DNA of 29,352 nucleotides from an uncultured Oscillospiraceae bacterium (GCA_910585815.1 CAJUFJ010000046.1:1-29352); one strand, 5' to 3'; shown: positions 1 through 8,014, numbered from the stretch's first letter. The notes: generated by a model not told the origin, from the letters alone. Translations and numbers: made by a program.

Positions 1-2
1 GC

Positions 3-371
3 ATGATTCAGCAGGAAACTTATTTGAAGGTGGCCGACAACACCGGCGCCAAGGAGATCAAGACCATCCTGGTGCTGGGCGGCTCCAAGCGGAAGTTCGG
101 CAACATCGGCGACGTGATCGTGGCCTCCGTCCGCAAGGCTCAGCCCGGCGGTACCGTGAAGAAGGGCGAAGTGGTGAAGGCCGTCATCGTCCGTTCTTCC
201 AAGGGCGTGCGTCGTCCCGACGGCTCCTACGTCCGCTTTGACGACAACGCCGCTGTCCTCATCCGCGACGATAAGAACCCCCGCGGCACCCGCATCTTTG
301 GCCCAGTGGCCCGTGAGCTGCGCGACAAGGATTATATGAAGATCCTGTCCCTGGCTCCCGAAGTGCTGTAA
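3..371 (+). CDS. rplN: 50S ribosomal protein L14 (uL14)
   Basis: Full-length uL14 of 122 aa, the usual size, starting MIQQETYLKVADNTGAKE and ending in the family's typical ELRDKDYMKILSLAPEVL. It binds 23S rRNA on the interface side of the large subunit. The ATG is only two bases into the window, so its ribosome binding site and the expected upstream rpsQ are out of view. It is followed after 13 bases by rplX in the usual spc-operon order. Identification is certain by family knowledge. Confidence 0.98.
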   Translation: MIQQETYLKVADNTGAKEIKTILVLGGSKRKFGNIGDVIVASVRKAQPGGTVKKGEVVKAVIVRSSKGVRRPDGSYVRFDDNAAVLIRDDKNPRGTRIFGPVARELRDKDYMKILSLAPEVL

Positions 372-384
372 GGGAGGGTTACCG

Positions 385-702
385 ATGAACAAATTGAGTA
401 TCAAGAGCGGCGACACCGTCGTCGTCCTGTCCGGCAAGGACAAGGGCAAGCAGGGCAAGGTTATGTCCGTGGACCCCAAGGCCGGCAAGGTGATTGTGGA
501 GAAGGTCAATATGGTCTCCCGCCACACCAAGCCCCGCCAGCAGGGCCAGCAGGGCGGCATCCTCCAGAAGGAGGCCCCCATCTACGCCTGCAAGGTGCAG
601 CGCGTGTGCCCCAAGTGCAACAAGCCCACCCGGCCCGCCCACAAGCTGCTGGCCGACGGCAAGAAGGTCCGCGTCTGCAAGAAGTGCGGCGCTGAGATTT
701 AA
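385..702 (+). CDS. rplX: 50S ribosomal protein L24 (uL24)
   Basis: A 105-aa uL24, an early-assembly protein that binds the 5' part of 23S rRNA. A KOW motif lies near residues 6-35 (IKSGDTVVVLSGKDKGKQGK). The C-terminal third has two CxxC pairs (CPKC and CKKC), a zinc-ribbon-like feature common in Firmicute L24. The ATG follows an AGGGAGGG ribosome binding site, and rplE begins 15 bases after the stop. Confidence 0.98.
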   Translation: MNKLSIKSGDTVVVLSGKDKGKQGKVMSVDPKAGKVIVEKVNMVSRHTKPRQQGQQGGILQKEAPIYACKVQRVCPKCNKPTRPAHKLLADGKKVRVCKKCGAEI

Positions 703-717
703 GAGAGGAGGAGCGAA

Positions 718-1269
718 ATGGCTAATACACCTAACCTGAAGAAGCTGTACCAGGACGAGGTCGCTCCTGCTCTGATGCAGAAGTTCGGCTATAAGTCCAC
801 CATGCAGATTCCCCGCCTGGAGAAGATCGTGGTCAACGTGGGCTGCAGCGAGGCCCGTGAGAACGCCAAGGTGCTGGACGCTGTGGTCAACGACCTGACC
901 ACCATCACCGGCCAGAAGGCGGTTATCACCAAGGCCAAGAAGTCCGTGGCTAACTTTAAGCTGCGTGAGGGCATGCCCATCGGCGCCAAGGTCACCCTGC
1001 GGGGCAGCAAGATGTGGGAGTTCCTGGACCGCCTGTTTAACGTGGCCCTGCCCCGCGTCCGCGACTTCCGGGGCATCTCCGCCGACGCCTTCGACGGCCG
1101 GGGCAACTACGCCCTGGGCATCAAGGAGCAGCTGATCTTCCCCGAGATCGAGTATGACAAGATCGACAAGATCCGCGGCATGGACATCGTGGTGTGCACC
1201 ACCGCCCAGACTGACGAGGAGGCCCGTGAGCTGCTGAAGCTGGTGGGCGCTCCCTTTGCCGGCCGCTAA
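718..1269 (+). CDS. rplE: 50S ribosomal protein L5 (uL5)
   Basis: A 183-aa uL5, close to the usual 179 aa, recognised by segments such as IPRLEKIVVNVG, TGQKAVITKAKKSVANFKLREG and RDFRGIS. L5 belongs to the 5S ribonucleoprotein with L18 and contacts P-site tRNA. The start is set by the strong site AGAGAGGAGG before ATG. It is followed after 15 bases by rpsZ. Confidence 0.98.
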   Translation: MANTPNLKKLYQDEVAPALMQKFGYKSTMQIPRLEKIVVNVGCSEARENAKVLDAVVNDLTTITGQKAVITKAKKSVANFKLREGMPIGAKVTLRGSKMWEFLDRLFNVALPRVRDFRGISADAFDGRGNYALGIKEQLIFPEIEYDKIDKIRGMDIVVCTTAQTDEEARELLKLVGAPFAGR

Positions 1270-1284
1270 GAGGAGGAAGAATTT

Positions 1285-1470
1285 ATGGCTAAAAAGTCTA
1301 TGATCCTGAAGCAGCAGAAGGAGCCCAAGTTCTCCTCCCGCCGCTACAACCGCTGCAAGCTGTGCGGCCGTCCCCACGCCTACCTCCGGGACTACGGCAT
1401 CTGCCGTATCTGCTTCCGTGAGCTGGCCTATAAGGGACAGATCCCCGGAGTCCGCAAGGCCTCCTGGTAA
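1285..1470 (+). CDS. rpsZ: 30S ribosomal protein S14, zinc-binding type Z (uS14)
   Basis: A 61-aa zinc-type S14 with the four metal ligands intact: Cys24, Cys27, Cys40 and Cys43 (CKLC and CRIC). It binds the 3' major domain of 16S rRNA in the head of the small subunit. Length and the ending VRKASW are typical of the short C+ form. It has a good AGAGGAGGAAG binding site. The next gene, rpsH, is unusually far away (566 bases), whereas these two genes are normally a few tens of bases apart. Confidence 0.97.
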   Translation: MAKKSMILKQQKEPKFSSRRYNRCKLCGRPHAYLRDYGICRICFRELAYKGQIPGVRKASW

Positions 1471-1559
1471 AAAGAGCGAAAATGTCCGGAGCGGAGCCGA
1501 AAAAGCTCCGTTCCGGCATATCTCTGTCCACACGTTCGTGTGTTCGGACGAAGTTTTCC

Positions 1560-1588
1560 TTGCAAATCCTCCCTTTCGGGAGTATAAT
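1560..1588 (+). promoter_or_regulatory. Sigma-A-type promoter inside the spc operon
   Basis: TTGCAA (1560-1565), a 17-base spacer, then a perfect TATAAT (1583-1588). The spacer itself holds the small inverted repeat CTCCC/GGGAG. Transcription would start near 1595 and give rpsH a leader of about 440 nt. Two good boxes at optimal spacing make the call plausible; activity is not shown. Confidence 0.55.
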
Positions 1589-1725
1589 CAATCGTTGTGT
1601 CCCCGTGGGACAAGACAAATCACTCCCCACGCATCCGTGCGTTCAAATTCCGCGTACCGTGAAAACTCCGGGATACTCTGGAAAGTGACATGGCCGCAGA
1701 GATTTGTCGATTTGCGCAGAAGGTG

Positions 1726-1809
1726 TGTAGGGCGCGACGACCCGGCGCGCCGTTCGTTTGGCGGCACGGGTCCTGGAGGAGCGGGCCGCCGAGGTCGTCG
1801 GCCCCTACA
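1726..1809. repeat. Palindromic intergenic repeat (GTAGGGC...GCCCCTAC type)
   Basis: An 84-bp element with inverted ends TGTAGGGC and GCCCCTACA and inner arms containing GCGACGACC and GGTCGTCGGC, so the transcript can fold into one long hairpin. Related elements occur at 9690-9769 and, with different cores, at 7861-7935, 9578-9683 and 10839-10909. It encodes no protein. The shared ends and repeated occurrence suggest a MITE-like family. Confidence 0.75.
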
Positions 1810-2036
1810 GCCGTCGCCGGGGAGGGATTCCAATTATTTGGTCAAACCCGCACATGCGGTTTTGATAGGAGAACCCGGGCCCAACGTGTACAGGCCCTGG
1901 GAGCTCCTGAATACAAAAATGCGCCTGCCCCAACCAGGCGCGGGGCGGTCAACAGGTCGCAGGAACGACCTAACCTGCGATACCTTGCCGTCTATACCGG
2001 GCAAAACCGGTAATCTGTATAGGAGGTAATCACGCA

Positions 2037-2435
2037 ATGCAAATCACCGACCCTATCGCGGATATGCTGACCCGTATCCGCAACGCGAACAACGCCAAGC
2101 ATGACACCGTGGATGTGCCTGCGTCCAACATGAAGAAGTCCATCGCGCAGATCCTGCTGGACGAGGGGTATATCAAGAACTTCCAGCTCATCGACGACGG
2201 CACCCAGGGCGTCATCCGCATCGCCCTGAAGTACAACGCCGGCAAGGAGAAGGTCATCTCCGGCCTGAAGCGGGTGTCCAAGCCCGGCCTGCGGGTGTAC
2301 GCCGGCGCTGACGAGCTGCCCAAGGTCCTCCGCGGCCTGGGTATCGCCATTGTTTCCACGTCCAAGGGCGTCATGACCGACAAGAAGGCCCGCGAGGCCC
2401 ATGTCGGCGGCGAAGTCCTGGCATTTATCTGGTAA
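2037..2435 (+). CDS. rpsH: 30S ribosomal protein S8 (uS8)
   Basis: A 132-aa S8 starting MQITDPIADMLTRIRNAN and ending GGEVLAFIW, both diagnostic. S8 organises the central domain of 16S rRNA, and in E. coli it also represses the spc operon by binding its mRNA. The start follows AGGAGG at 2021-2026. The long structured gap directly before this gene makes autogenous control conceivable here, but no S8-binding element was identified. Confidence 0.98.
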   Translation: MQITDPIADMLTRIRNANNAKHDTVDVPASNMKKSIAQILLDEGYIKNFQLIDDGTQGVIRIALKYNAGKEKVISGLKRVSKPGLRVYAGADELPKVLRGLGIAIVSTSKGVMTDKKAREAHVGGEVLAFIW

Positions 2436-2448
2436 GGAGGGTATAGGA

Positions 2449-2994
2449 ATGTCCAGAATTGGTAGAGCTCCTATCGCCATTCCCGCCGGAGTGGAGATCA
2501 AGGTAGAGGACAACAATGTTGTCACCGTCAAGGGCCCCAAGGGCACCCTGACGCAGCAGTTCAACCCCAACATGGCCATCACCGTGGAGGGCGCTGAGCT
2601 GAAGGTCACCCGTCCCAACGACGCCAAGGAGAACCGCTCCCTGCACGGCCTCACCCGCACCCTGCTGAACAACATGGTGGTGGGCGTGACCGAGGGCTAT
2701 AAGAAGGAGCTGGATGTAAACGGCGTGGGCTACCGTGTGGCCAAAGAGGGCAGCAAGCTGGTGATGAACCTGGGCTATTCCCACCAGGTCATCATGGAGG
2801 AGAACGCTGACATCAGCATCGAGGTCCCCAGCCCCAACAAAATCGTGATCCTGGGCTGCGACAAGCAGAAGGTGGGCCAGTTTGCCGCCGAAGTGAGAGA
2901 GAAGCGTCCCCCCGAGCCTTACAAGGGCAAGGGCATCAAGTATACTGACGAGGTCATCCGCCGCAAGGCTGGTAAGACCGGCGCCAAGAAGTAA
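2449..2994 (+). CDS. rplF: 50S ribosomal protein L6 (uL6)
   Basis: A 181-aa L6 starting MSRIGRAPIAIPAGVEIKV, at a base of the L7/L12 stalk near the sarcin-ricin loop. The conserved C-terminal stretch PPEPYKGKGIKYTDEVIRRK is present. An upstream in-frame ATG at 2401 lies inside rpsH and is rejected; ATG 2449 has the site TAAGGAGGG, which overlaps the rpsH stop, and gives the family length. Confidence 0.98.
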   Translation: MSRIGRAPIAIPAGVEIKVEDNNVVTVKGPKGTLTQQFNPNMAITVEGAELKVTRPNDAKENRSLHGLTRTLLNNMVVGVTEGYKKELDVNGVGYRVAKEGSKLVMNLGYSHQVIMEENADISIEVPSPNKIVILGCDKQKVGQFAAEVREKRPPEPYKGKGIKYTDEVIRRKAGKTGAKK

Positions 2995-3012
2995 TAAGGA
3001 GGTGTGCCACTT

Positions 3013-3372
3013 ATGATCAACAGACCCGATACCCGCTCTCAGCGCATTAAGCGCCACAAGCGTGTGCGTGCCAAGATTTCCGGCACGCCCGAGCGTCCCC
3101 GCCTGTGCGTTTTCCGCAGTGAGACCAACATCTATGCCCAGGTTATCGACGACGTGAACGGCGTCACCCTGGTCTCCGCTTCTTCCCTGGAGAAGGACTT
3201 TAAGGTGGACGGCACCAAGTCCGACGCCGCCAAGCAGGTGGGCGTAAGCGTGGCGGAGCGTGCCAAGGCCAAGGGCATTGACACCGTGGTGTTCGACCGC
3301 GGCGGCTATGTCTATCACGGCCGTGTGAAGGCTCTGGCCGAGGGCGCCCGCGAGGGCGGCCTGCAGTTCTAA
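3013..3372 (+). CDS. rplR: 50S ribosomal protein L18 (uL18)
   Basis: A 119-aa L18 that binds 5S rRNA together with L5. It shows the arginine-rich N-terminus (RSQRIKRHKRVRAKI), RPRLCVFRSETNIYAQVIDD and the usual C-terminus GRVKALAEGAREGGLQF. ATG 3013 was chosen because AGGAGG at 2998-3003 is nine bases before it; a GTG at 3004 would sit directly against that site. Confidence 0.97.
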   Translation: MINRPDTRSQRIKRHKRVRAKISGTPERPRLCVFRSETNIYAQVIDDVNGVTLVSASSLEKDFKVDGTKSDAAKQVGVSVAERAKAKGIDTVVFDRGGYVYHGRVKALAEGAREGGLQF

Positions 3373-3390
3373 GGGAGGAGGAAGTAACAA

Positions 3391-3891
3391 ATGGCTAGAT
3401 TTGAGAGAGAGCCCAGCGAGTTCGTTGAAAAGCTGGTCTATCTGAACCGCGTATCCAAGACCGTCAAGGGCGGCCGCGTGGCCAAGTTCTCCGCCCTCAT
3501 GGTGGTGGGCGACGAGAAGGGCCGCGTGGGCTTCGGCCTGGGCAAGGCCGCTGAGGTCCCCGAGGCCATCCGCAAGGGCATCGAGGATGCCAAGAAGAAC
3601 ATGATTACCGTGTCCCTGTCCGGCACCACCATCCCCCACGAGGTGATCGGCGAGTTCGGCGCCGGCCGCGTGCTGATGAAGCCCGCCGCCCCCGGTACCG
3701 GCGTGATCGCCGGCGGCCCGGTGCGTGCCGTGATGGAAGCCATCGGCATCAAGGACATCCGTACCAAGTGCCTGCGCTCCAACAATCCGCAGAACGTGGT
3801 CTCCGCCACCTTCCAGGGCTTGCGGTCCCTGCGCACCCCCGAGGAAGTGGCCCGCGTCCGCGGCAAGAGCGTGGATGAGATCTTGGGTTAA
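3391..3891 (+). CDS. rpsE: 30S ribosomal protein S5 (uS5)
   Basis: A 166-aa S5 with the double-stranded-RNA-binding-like N-terminal domain (FVEKLVYLNRVSKTVKGGR) and the C-terminal fold (GVIAGGPVRAVMEAIGIKDI). S5 takes part in decoding accuracy and mRNA helicase activity at the entry channel. The start has AGGGAGGAGG before it, and rpmD follows after 12 bases. Confidence 0.98.
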   Translation: MARFEREPSEFVEKLVYLNRVSKTVKGGRVAKFSALMVVGDEKGRVGFGLGKAAEVPEAIRKGIEDAKKNMITVSLSGTTIPHEVIGEFGAGRVLMKPAAPGTGVIAGGPVRAVMEAIGIKDIRTKCLRSNNPQNVVSATFQGLRSLRTPEEVARVRGKSVDEILG

Positions 3892-3903
3892 GGAGGGTCA
3901 AAA

Positions 3904-4086
3904 ATGGCTAATCTGAACATTAAGCTGGTCAAGAGCCTCAACGGCCGCATCGCCAAGCACAAGGCGACCGCCGAGGCCCTGGGCCTCCGCAAGATCGGCG
4001 ACGCCACCGTGCAGCCCGACAACCAGGCTACCCGGGGCAAGATCGCCCACATCGGCTACCTGCTCCAGGTGACCGAGGAAAACTAA
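3904..4086 (+). CDS. rpmD: 50S ribosomal protein L30 (uL30)
   Basis: A 60-aa bacterial L30, the normal length, with the motif LRKIGDATVQPDNQATRGKIAHIGYLL in compressed form (only key parts quoted: LGLRKIGD and GKIAHIGYLL). It lies between rpsE and rplO, as in nearly all bacteria. The ribosome binding site is AAGGAGGG. Confidence 0.96.
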   Translation: MANLNIKLVKSLNGRIAKHKATAEALGLRKIGDATVQPDNQATRGKIAHIGYLLQVTEEN

Positions 4087-4102
4087 CGAGGAGGCGCACG
4101 AC

Positions 4103-4543
4103 ATGAATCTGCATGAACTTTCCCCCGCCCCCGGCTCCAACACCAAGGCCTACCGCAAGGGCCGGGGCGCCGGCTCCGGCAACGGCAAGACCGCCGGCCG
4201 GGGTCACAAGGGCCAGTGGGCCCGTTCCGGCGGCGGCGTCCGCGTGGGCTTCGAGGGCGGCCAGATGCCTCTGGCCCGCCGCCTGCCCAAGCGGGGCTTC
4301 CACAACATCTTCGCCAAGCCCCTGGAGGCCATCAACGTCTCCGCCCTTGAGAAGTTTGAGGACGGCGCCGTGGTGGACGTCCAGGCGCTGCTGGAGAAGG
4401 GCGTCCTGTCCAAGTGCCAGTACGGCGTGAAGATCCTGGGCAATGGCGAGATTTCCAAGAAACTGATTGTAAAGGCTTCCGCTTTCTCCGCCTCCGCCAA
4501 GGAAAAAATCGTGGCTGCCGGCGGTAAGTGGGAGGTGGTCTGA
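4103..4543 (+). CDS. rplO: 50S ribosomal protein L15 (uL15)
   Basis: A 146-aa L15 with the glycine/arginine-rich extension (KGRGAGSGNGKTAGRGHKGQ) that reaches into the 23S rRNA core, followed by GGQMPLARRLPKRGF and a globular C-terminal domain ending SASAKEKIVAAGGKWEVV. The binding site is GAGGAGGC. The secY start codon lies two bases after the stop, which suggests translational coupling. Confidence 0.98.
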   Translation: MNLHELSPAPGSNTKAYRKGRGAGSGNGKTAGRGHKGQWARSGGGVRVGFEGGQMPLARRLPKRGFHNIFAKPLEAINVSALEKFEDGAVVDVQALLEKGVLSKCQYGVKILGNGEISKKLIVKASAFSASAKEKIVAAGGKWEVV

Positions 4544-4545
4544 CC

Positions 4546-5928
4546 ATGATTCAGACCATCCGCAACGCCTGGCGGGTGCCCGAGCTGAAGAAAAAGATGC
4601 TGTTTACCATTATGGCTCTGCTCATCTTCCGCCTTGGCTCCGCCATCCCCGTGCCCTATATCGACGGCCAGGCACTTCAGCAGTATATGAACAGCCAGAC
4701 CGGCATTCTGGGCCTGATGAACGCCATGAGCGGCTCCGCCTTCTCCATGGCAACGGTGTTCGCCCTGTCCATCCAGCCCTATATCAACAGCTCCATCATC
4801 ATCCAGCTGCTCACTGTGGCCATCCCCGCTCTGGAGCGGCTGGCCCGTGAGGGGGGCGAGGAGGGCCGGAAAAAGATCGCCTCCATCACCCGGTACACCA
4901 CCGTGGCCATCGCCCTGCTTCAGGGCTTCGGCTACTACACCCTGGTGAACAGCTACGGTCTGGTGAACGGCGGCTCCCTGCCCGGCTTCTGGGTGGGCCT
5001 GGTGATTGTCCTGTCCTTCACCGCCGGCTCCGCCTTCCTGATGTGGCTGGGCGAGCAGATCACCGAGTTCGGCATCGGCAACGGCATTTCCATCATCCTG
5101 TTTGCCGGTATCGTCTCCCGGTTCCCCCAGATGGTCACCGACTCCATCAACGGCGTGAACATCTGGCGTGAGGTGCAGAGCGGAAACGTGACCCTGGAGA
5201 AGCTCCAGGCCACCGGCCTCTACAACGCCGAGACCGCCCAGGCCTATTTGGACCGGGCCCTGCACCCCGCGATGATCCCCGTGATCCTCCTGGGCATGCT
5301 GGCCCTGGTGGTCTTCATCGTCTATATCAACAACGCCGAGCGCCGCATCCCCGTGCAGTACGCCAAGCGGGTGGTGGGCCGGAAGATGTACGGCGGCCAG
5401 TCTACCCACATCCCCATGAAGGTGAGCATGGCGGGCGTTATGCCCATCATCTTCGCCCAGTCCATCGCCTCCCTGCCCGCCACCGTCTGCGGCTTTATGG
5501 GCATCACCAAGGCGAGCCCGGGCTTCGGCGGCGGCCTGATGAAGGTGTTCGACACGGCGGCCCCCTTCTACAGCATCCTGTATTTCCTGCTCATCGTGGG
5601 CTTCAGCTATTTCTACTCCACCATGGCCTTCAACCCCGTGGAGGTGGCCAACAACCTGAAGAAGAACGGCGGCTTTATCCCCGGCCTGCGGCCCGGCAAG
5701 CCCACCTGTGACTTCCTCATGAAGGTGCTCAACAAGATCACCATGTTCGGGGCTCTGTACCTGTCCGTGATTGCCATTGCCCCCATCATCACCGGCAATC
5801 TGGTGGGCTACCAGTCCCTGGCCATCGGCGGCACCTCCGTCATCATCGTGGTGGGCGTCGCCCTGGAGACTGTGAAGCAGATGGAGGCTCAGATGCTCAT
5901 GCGGCACTACAAGGGCTTCCTGGAGTAA
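4546..5928 (+). CDS. secY: Protein translocase channel subunit SecY
   Basis: SecY forms the membrane channel through which secreted and membrane proteins pass, with SecE and SecG. About ten hydrophobic segments are visible, and conserved pieces include MFTIMALLIFRLGSAIPVP-like N-terminus, QPYINSSIIIQLL (TM2) and RRIPVQYAKRVVG in the cytosolic loop. At 460 aa it is some 30 residues longer than the common 430; part of the excess is a loop near residues 205-245 (VQSGNVTLEKLQATGLYNAE region). ATG 4546 was chosen over an upstream in-frame ATG at 4528, which lies inside rplO, because GGGAGGT lies just before it. Confidence 0.97.
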   Translation: MIQTIRNAWRVPELKKKMLFTIMALLIFRLGSAIPVPYIDGQALQQYMNSQTGILGLMNAMSGSAFSMATVFALSIQPYINSSIIIQLLTVAIPALERLAREGGEEGRKKIASITRYTTVAIALLQGFGYYTLVNSYGLVNGGSLPGFWVGLVIVLSFTAGSAFLMWLGEQITEFGIGNGISIILFAGIVSRFPQMVTDSINGVNIWREVQSGNVTLEKLQATGLYNAETAQAYLDRALHPAMIPVILLGMLALVVFIVYINNAERRIPVQYAKRVVGRKMYGGQSTHIPMKVSMAGVMPIIFAQSIASLPATVCGFMGITKASPGFGGGLMKVFDTAAPFYSILYFLLIVGFSYFYSTMAFNPVEVANNLKKNGGFIPGLRPGKPTCDFLMKVLNKITMFGALYLSVIAIAPIITGNLVGYQSLAIGGTSVIIVVGVALETVKQMEAQMLMRHYKGFLE

Positions 5929-5940
5929 GGAGAGACGGCT

Positions 5941-6573
5941 ATGAAATTGATCCTTTTGGGCGCCCCCGGCGCCGGTAAGGGCACTCAGGCCGAAATTCTC
6001 AGCACCAGGCTGGGTATCCCCACCATCTCCACAGGCAATATCCTCCGCGCCGCCATCCAGGCGGGTACCCCCACCGGCCTGGAGGCCAAGGGCTATATGG
6101 ACGCGGGCAAACTGGTGCCCGATTCCGTGATTATCGGCATCGTGGCCGACCGGCTCCAGCAGCCTGACTGCGCCAAGGGCTTTATCCTGGACGGGGTGCC
6201 CCGCACCATCGGCCAGGCCGAGGCCATGGACCAGACCGGCATCACCTTCGACCGGGTGCTGTCCATCGAGATCTCCGACGGAGAGATCGAGGAGCGCATG
6301 TCCGGCCGGCGGGTGTGCCAGAGCTGCGGCGCGCCCTACCACGTGAAGGCCCGTCCCCCCAAGCAGGAGGGCGTGTGCGACGCCTGCGGCGGACCGCTGG
6401 CCCAGCGGGAGGACGACCGGGCCGAGACGGTGCGCAAGCGCCTGGAGGTCTACCACGCCGAAACCGAGCCCCTGAAGGGCTTCTACGAGGCCAAAGGCAT
6501 CCTGGCCCCCGTGGCCAATCAGGACACCATCGAGGGGACCACCAAGGTGATTATGGAGGCGCTGGGGCTCTGA
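5941..6573 (+). CDS. adk: Adenylate kinase (zinc LID type)
   Basis: Adenylate kinase interconverts ATP + AMP and 2 ADP in the cytosol. The P-loop GAPGAGKGTQ is at residues 7-16, the AMP-binding segment contains STGNILRAAI and LDGVPRTIGQAE, and the LID (about residues 125-155) carries two CxxC pairs (CQSC and CDAC), the zinc-binding form common in Gram-positives. Length 210 aa is slightly below the usual 214-217. Its TGA stop shares the A with the map start codon (TGATG), so the two genes are translationally coupled. Confidence 0.98.
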   Translation: MKLILLGAPGAGKGTQAEILSTRLGIPTISTGNILRAAIQAGTPTGLEAKGYMDAGKLVPDSVIIGIVADRLQQPDCAKGFILDGVPRTIGQAEAMDQTGITFDRVLSIEISDGEIEERMSGRRVCQSCGAPYHVKARPPKQEGVCDACGGPLAQREDDRAETVRKRLEVYHAETEPLKGFYEAKGILAPVANQDTIEGTTKVIMEALGL

Positions 6574-7349
6574 TGGCGCTGGAAATGATATCGTTAAAGT
6601 CCCAACGGGAGATTGAGGCCATGCGCCGGGCCGGGCGGCTCACCGCCCAGGCCCGGGCTCTGGCCGGCTCTATGGTCCGTCCGGGCGTCACCACCCACGA
6701 GATCGACAGAGCAGTCCGCCGCTTTATCGAGAGCCACGGGGCCAAGCCCTCCTTTCTGGGCTACGGCGGCTTCCCCGGCTCGGCCTGCATCTCGGTGAAC
6801 GAGGTGGTCATCCACGGCATCCCCGGCCCCCGGAAGCTGAAGGAGGGCGACATCGTCAGCATCGACGTGGGTGCCTTCATCGGCGGCTTCCACGGGGACT
6901 GCGCCGCCACCTACCCCTGCGGCCAGGTGAGCGACGAGGCGGCCAGGCTGATCCAGGTCACCCAGCAGAGCTTCTGGGAGGGCATCAAAAACGCCCGCCG
7001 GGGCTGCCGGGTGAGCGACATCGGCCACGCAGTCCAGGTCTATGTGGAGGCCAACGGTTTTTCCGTGGTCCGGGACTTTGTGGGCCACGGCGTGGGCACC
7101 AAGCTCCACGAGGCCCCCGAAGTGCGCAACTTCGGCCCCGCCGGCCACGGTCCCCGGCTCCAGCCGGGCATGACCATCGCCGTGGAGCCCATGGTGTGCG
7201 CCGGAGGCTGGCAGGTGAAGAACCTGGAGGGCAACTGGACCACCGTCACACAGGACGGCTCTCTGGCCGCCCACTACGAGAATACCATCCTCATCACCGA
7301 GGACGGCCCGGAGATTCTGACCGTCACGGAGGACGGAACCTATGTTTGA
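6573..7349 (+). CDS. map: Methionine aminopeptidase, type I
   Basis: A 258-aa type I methionine aminopeptidase, which removes the initiator Met from new proteins. The metal ligands are recognisable: the two Asp in SIDVGAFIGGFHGD, His in FVGHGVGTKLHE, Glu in IAVEPMV and Glu in HYENTILIT. There is no N-terminal SH3-binding or zinc extension, so it is the short Ia form. It overlaps adk by one base and the next gene by eight bases. Confidence 0.97.
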   Translation: MALEMISLKSQREIEAMRRAGRLTAQARALAGSMVRPGVTTHEIDRAVRRFIESHGAKPSFLGYGGFPGSACISVNEVVIHGIPGPRKLKEGDIVSIDVGAFIGGFHGDCAATYPCGQVSDEAARLIQVTQQSFWEGIKNARRGCRVSDIGHAVQVYVEANGFSVVRDFVGHGVGTKLHEAPEVRNFGPAGHGPRLQPGMTIAVEPMVCAGGWQVKNLEGNWTTVTQDGSLAAHYENTILITEDGPEILTVTEDGTYV

Positions 7350-7644
7350 TTACACAGGCTGGATCGTCCAGGCTGACGCCGGACGGGATAAGGGCGGTAT
7401 CTTCTGCGTGGTGGGTGTGGATCAGGAACAGAACAGGCTGCTGCTGGCCGATGGGAAGCGCCGGAAGGTGTCACATCCCAAACGGAAAAAGCTGGGCCAT
7501 GTCTCGTGTTTGACTGACGACCAGTCGCACATGTATGACCATCCTGTGGTTCACAGCCTGAAGCAGGGAGAACCGGTCTCCGACCGGGCATTGAGACGGG
7601 CGCTGGCCGCCTTCAAGGAGGGATCTACGCTTGGCAAAAGATGA
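7342..7644 (+). CDS. KOW-domain RNA-binding protein (L14e-like)
   Basis: A 100-aa protein with an N-terminal KOW/SH3-like segment (GWIVQADAGRDKGGIFCVVGV, residues about 6-26) followed by a basic patch GKRRKVSHPKRKKLGH. Small KOW proteins resembling eukaryotic L14e/L6e are usual between map and infA in Clostridia; a ribosome-associated role is probable but not established. Its start overlaps map by eight bases and its end overlaps infA by 14 bases, so all three are likely coupled. Confidence 0.85.
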   Translation: MFDYTGWIVQADAGRDKGGIFCVVGVDQEQNRLLLADGKRRKVSHPKRKKLGHVSCLTDDQSHMYDHPVVHSLKQGEPVSDRALRRALAAFKEGSTLGKR

Positions 7645-7849
7645 TATGATCGAATTGGAGGGCGTCGTCACCGAGGCCCTGCCCAACACCACGTTTCACG
7701 TGGATATCGGGAACGGACACATCATCCTGGCACATATTTCCGGCAAGCTGCGGATGAACTTCATCCGCATCCTGCCCGGCGACAAGGTGACCATTCAGAT
7801 GTCACCCTACGACCTCACCAGGGGGAGAATCACCTGGCGGTCGAAATAA
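7631..7849 (+). CDS. infA: Translation initiation factor IF-1
   Basis: A 72-aa IF-1 with a single S1/OB fold; it occupies the ribosomal A site during initiation. The sequence (M)AKDDMIELEGVVTEALPN through GRITWRSK is diagnostic. The start codon is TTG at 7631, preceded by AAGGAGGGA at suitable distance; the next in-frame ATG at 7646 would delete the conserved AKDD. The gene starts inside the end of the KOW gene. Confidence 0.97.
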   Translation: MAKDDMIELEGVVTEALPNTTFHVDIGNGHIILAHISGKLRMNFIRILPGDKVTIQMSPYDLTRGRITWRSK

Positions 7850-7860
7850 ACACCCTGGCG

Positions 7861-7935
7861 TGTAGGGGCGCACATTGTGCGCCCGCGCGTAAGGGGGAGC
7901 CCTATCAAAACGGGCGCACAATGTGCGCCCCTACA
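7861..7935. repeat. Palindromic intergenic repeat between infA and rpmJ
   Basis: A 75-bp element: arm 7861-7884 and its exact reverse complement 7912-7935 (24 bp, TGTAGGGGCGCACATTGTGC at the left end) around a 27-base loop. Each arm is itself a palindrome (GGGCGCACA/TGTGCGCCC). It lies inside a transcribed operon, so the RNA will carry a very stable hairpin. No T-run follows it, so it is not an evident terminator. Confidence 0.85.
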
Positions 7936-8014
7936 GAACGTATCAACGACCGGATGGGCCGGGAGCCTTGCCTCCAGTCCACCGGGGCCGTTAGGCATTC
8001 AGGAGGTTTTAACA

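Larger units (their letters stand above)
1471..2036 (+). promoter_or_regulatory. 566-bp non-coding gap before rpsH with promoter and many stem-loops
   Basis: No convincing protein is encoded here. From left to right: a 12-bp hairpin at about 1491-1521 with one G.T pair and no T-run after it; a promoter at 1560-1588; a hairpin TGTCCC/GGGACA near 1600; an 8-bp inverted repeat GACAAATC/GATTTGTC enclosing about 80 bases (about 1613-1708); a palindromic repeat element (1726-1809); a hairpin GCGCCTG/CAGGCGC at about 1921-1941; AGGTCG/CGACCT near 1955-1975; and TACCGG/CCGGTA (1995-2012) eight bases before the AGGAGG site of rpsH. This could be a long regulatory leader for rpsH and the genes after it. 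Function is inferred only. Confidence 0.5.

Noticed and set aside
1491..1521. Terminator after rpsZ
   Set aside because: The 12-bp hairpin is strong but no T-run follows it on the + strand, so read-through into rpsH is expected.
4204..6456. Long minus-strand open frames (for example 750 codons at 4204-6456, 722 at 13456-15624, 868 at 24234-26840)
   Set aside because: They are opposite clear plus-strand genes, have low-complexity His/Gly/Leu/Val-rich translations typical of antisense frames in GC-rich DNA, and lack ribosome binding sites.
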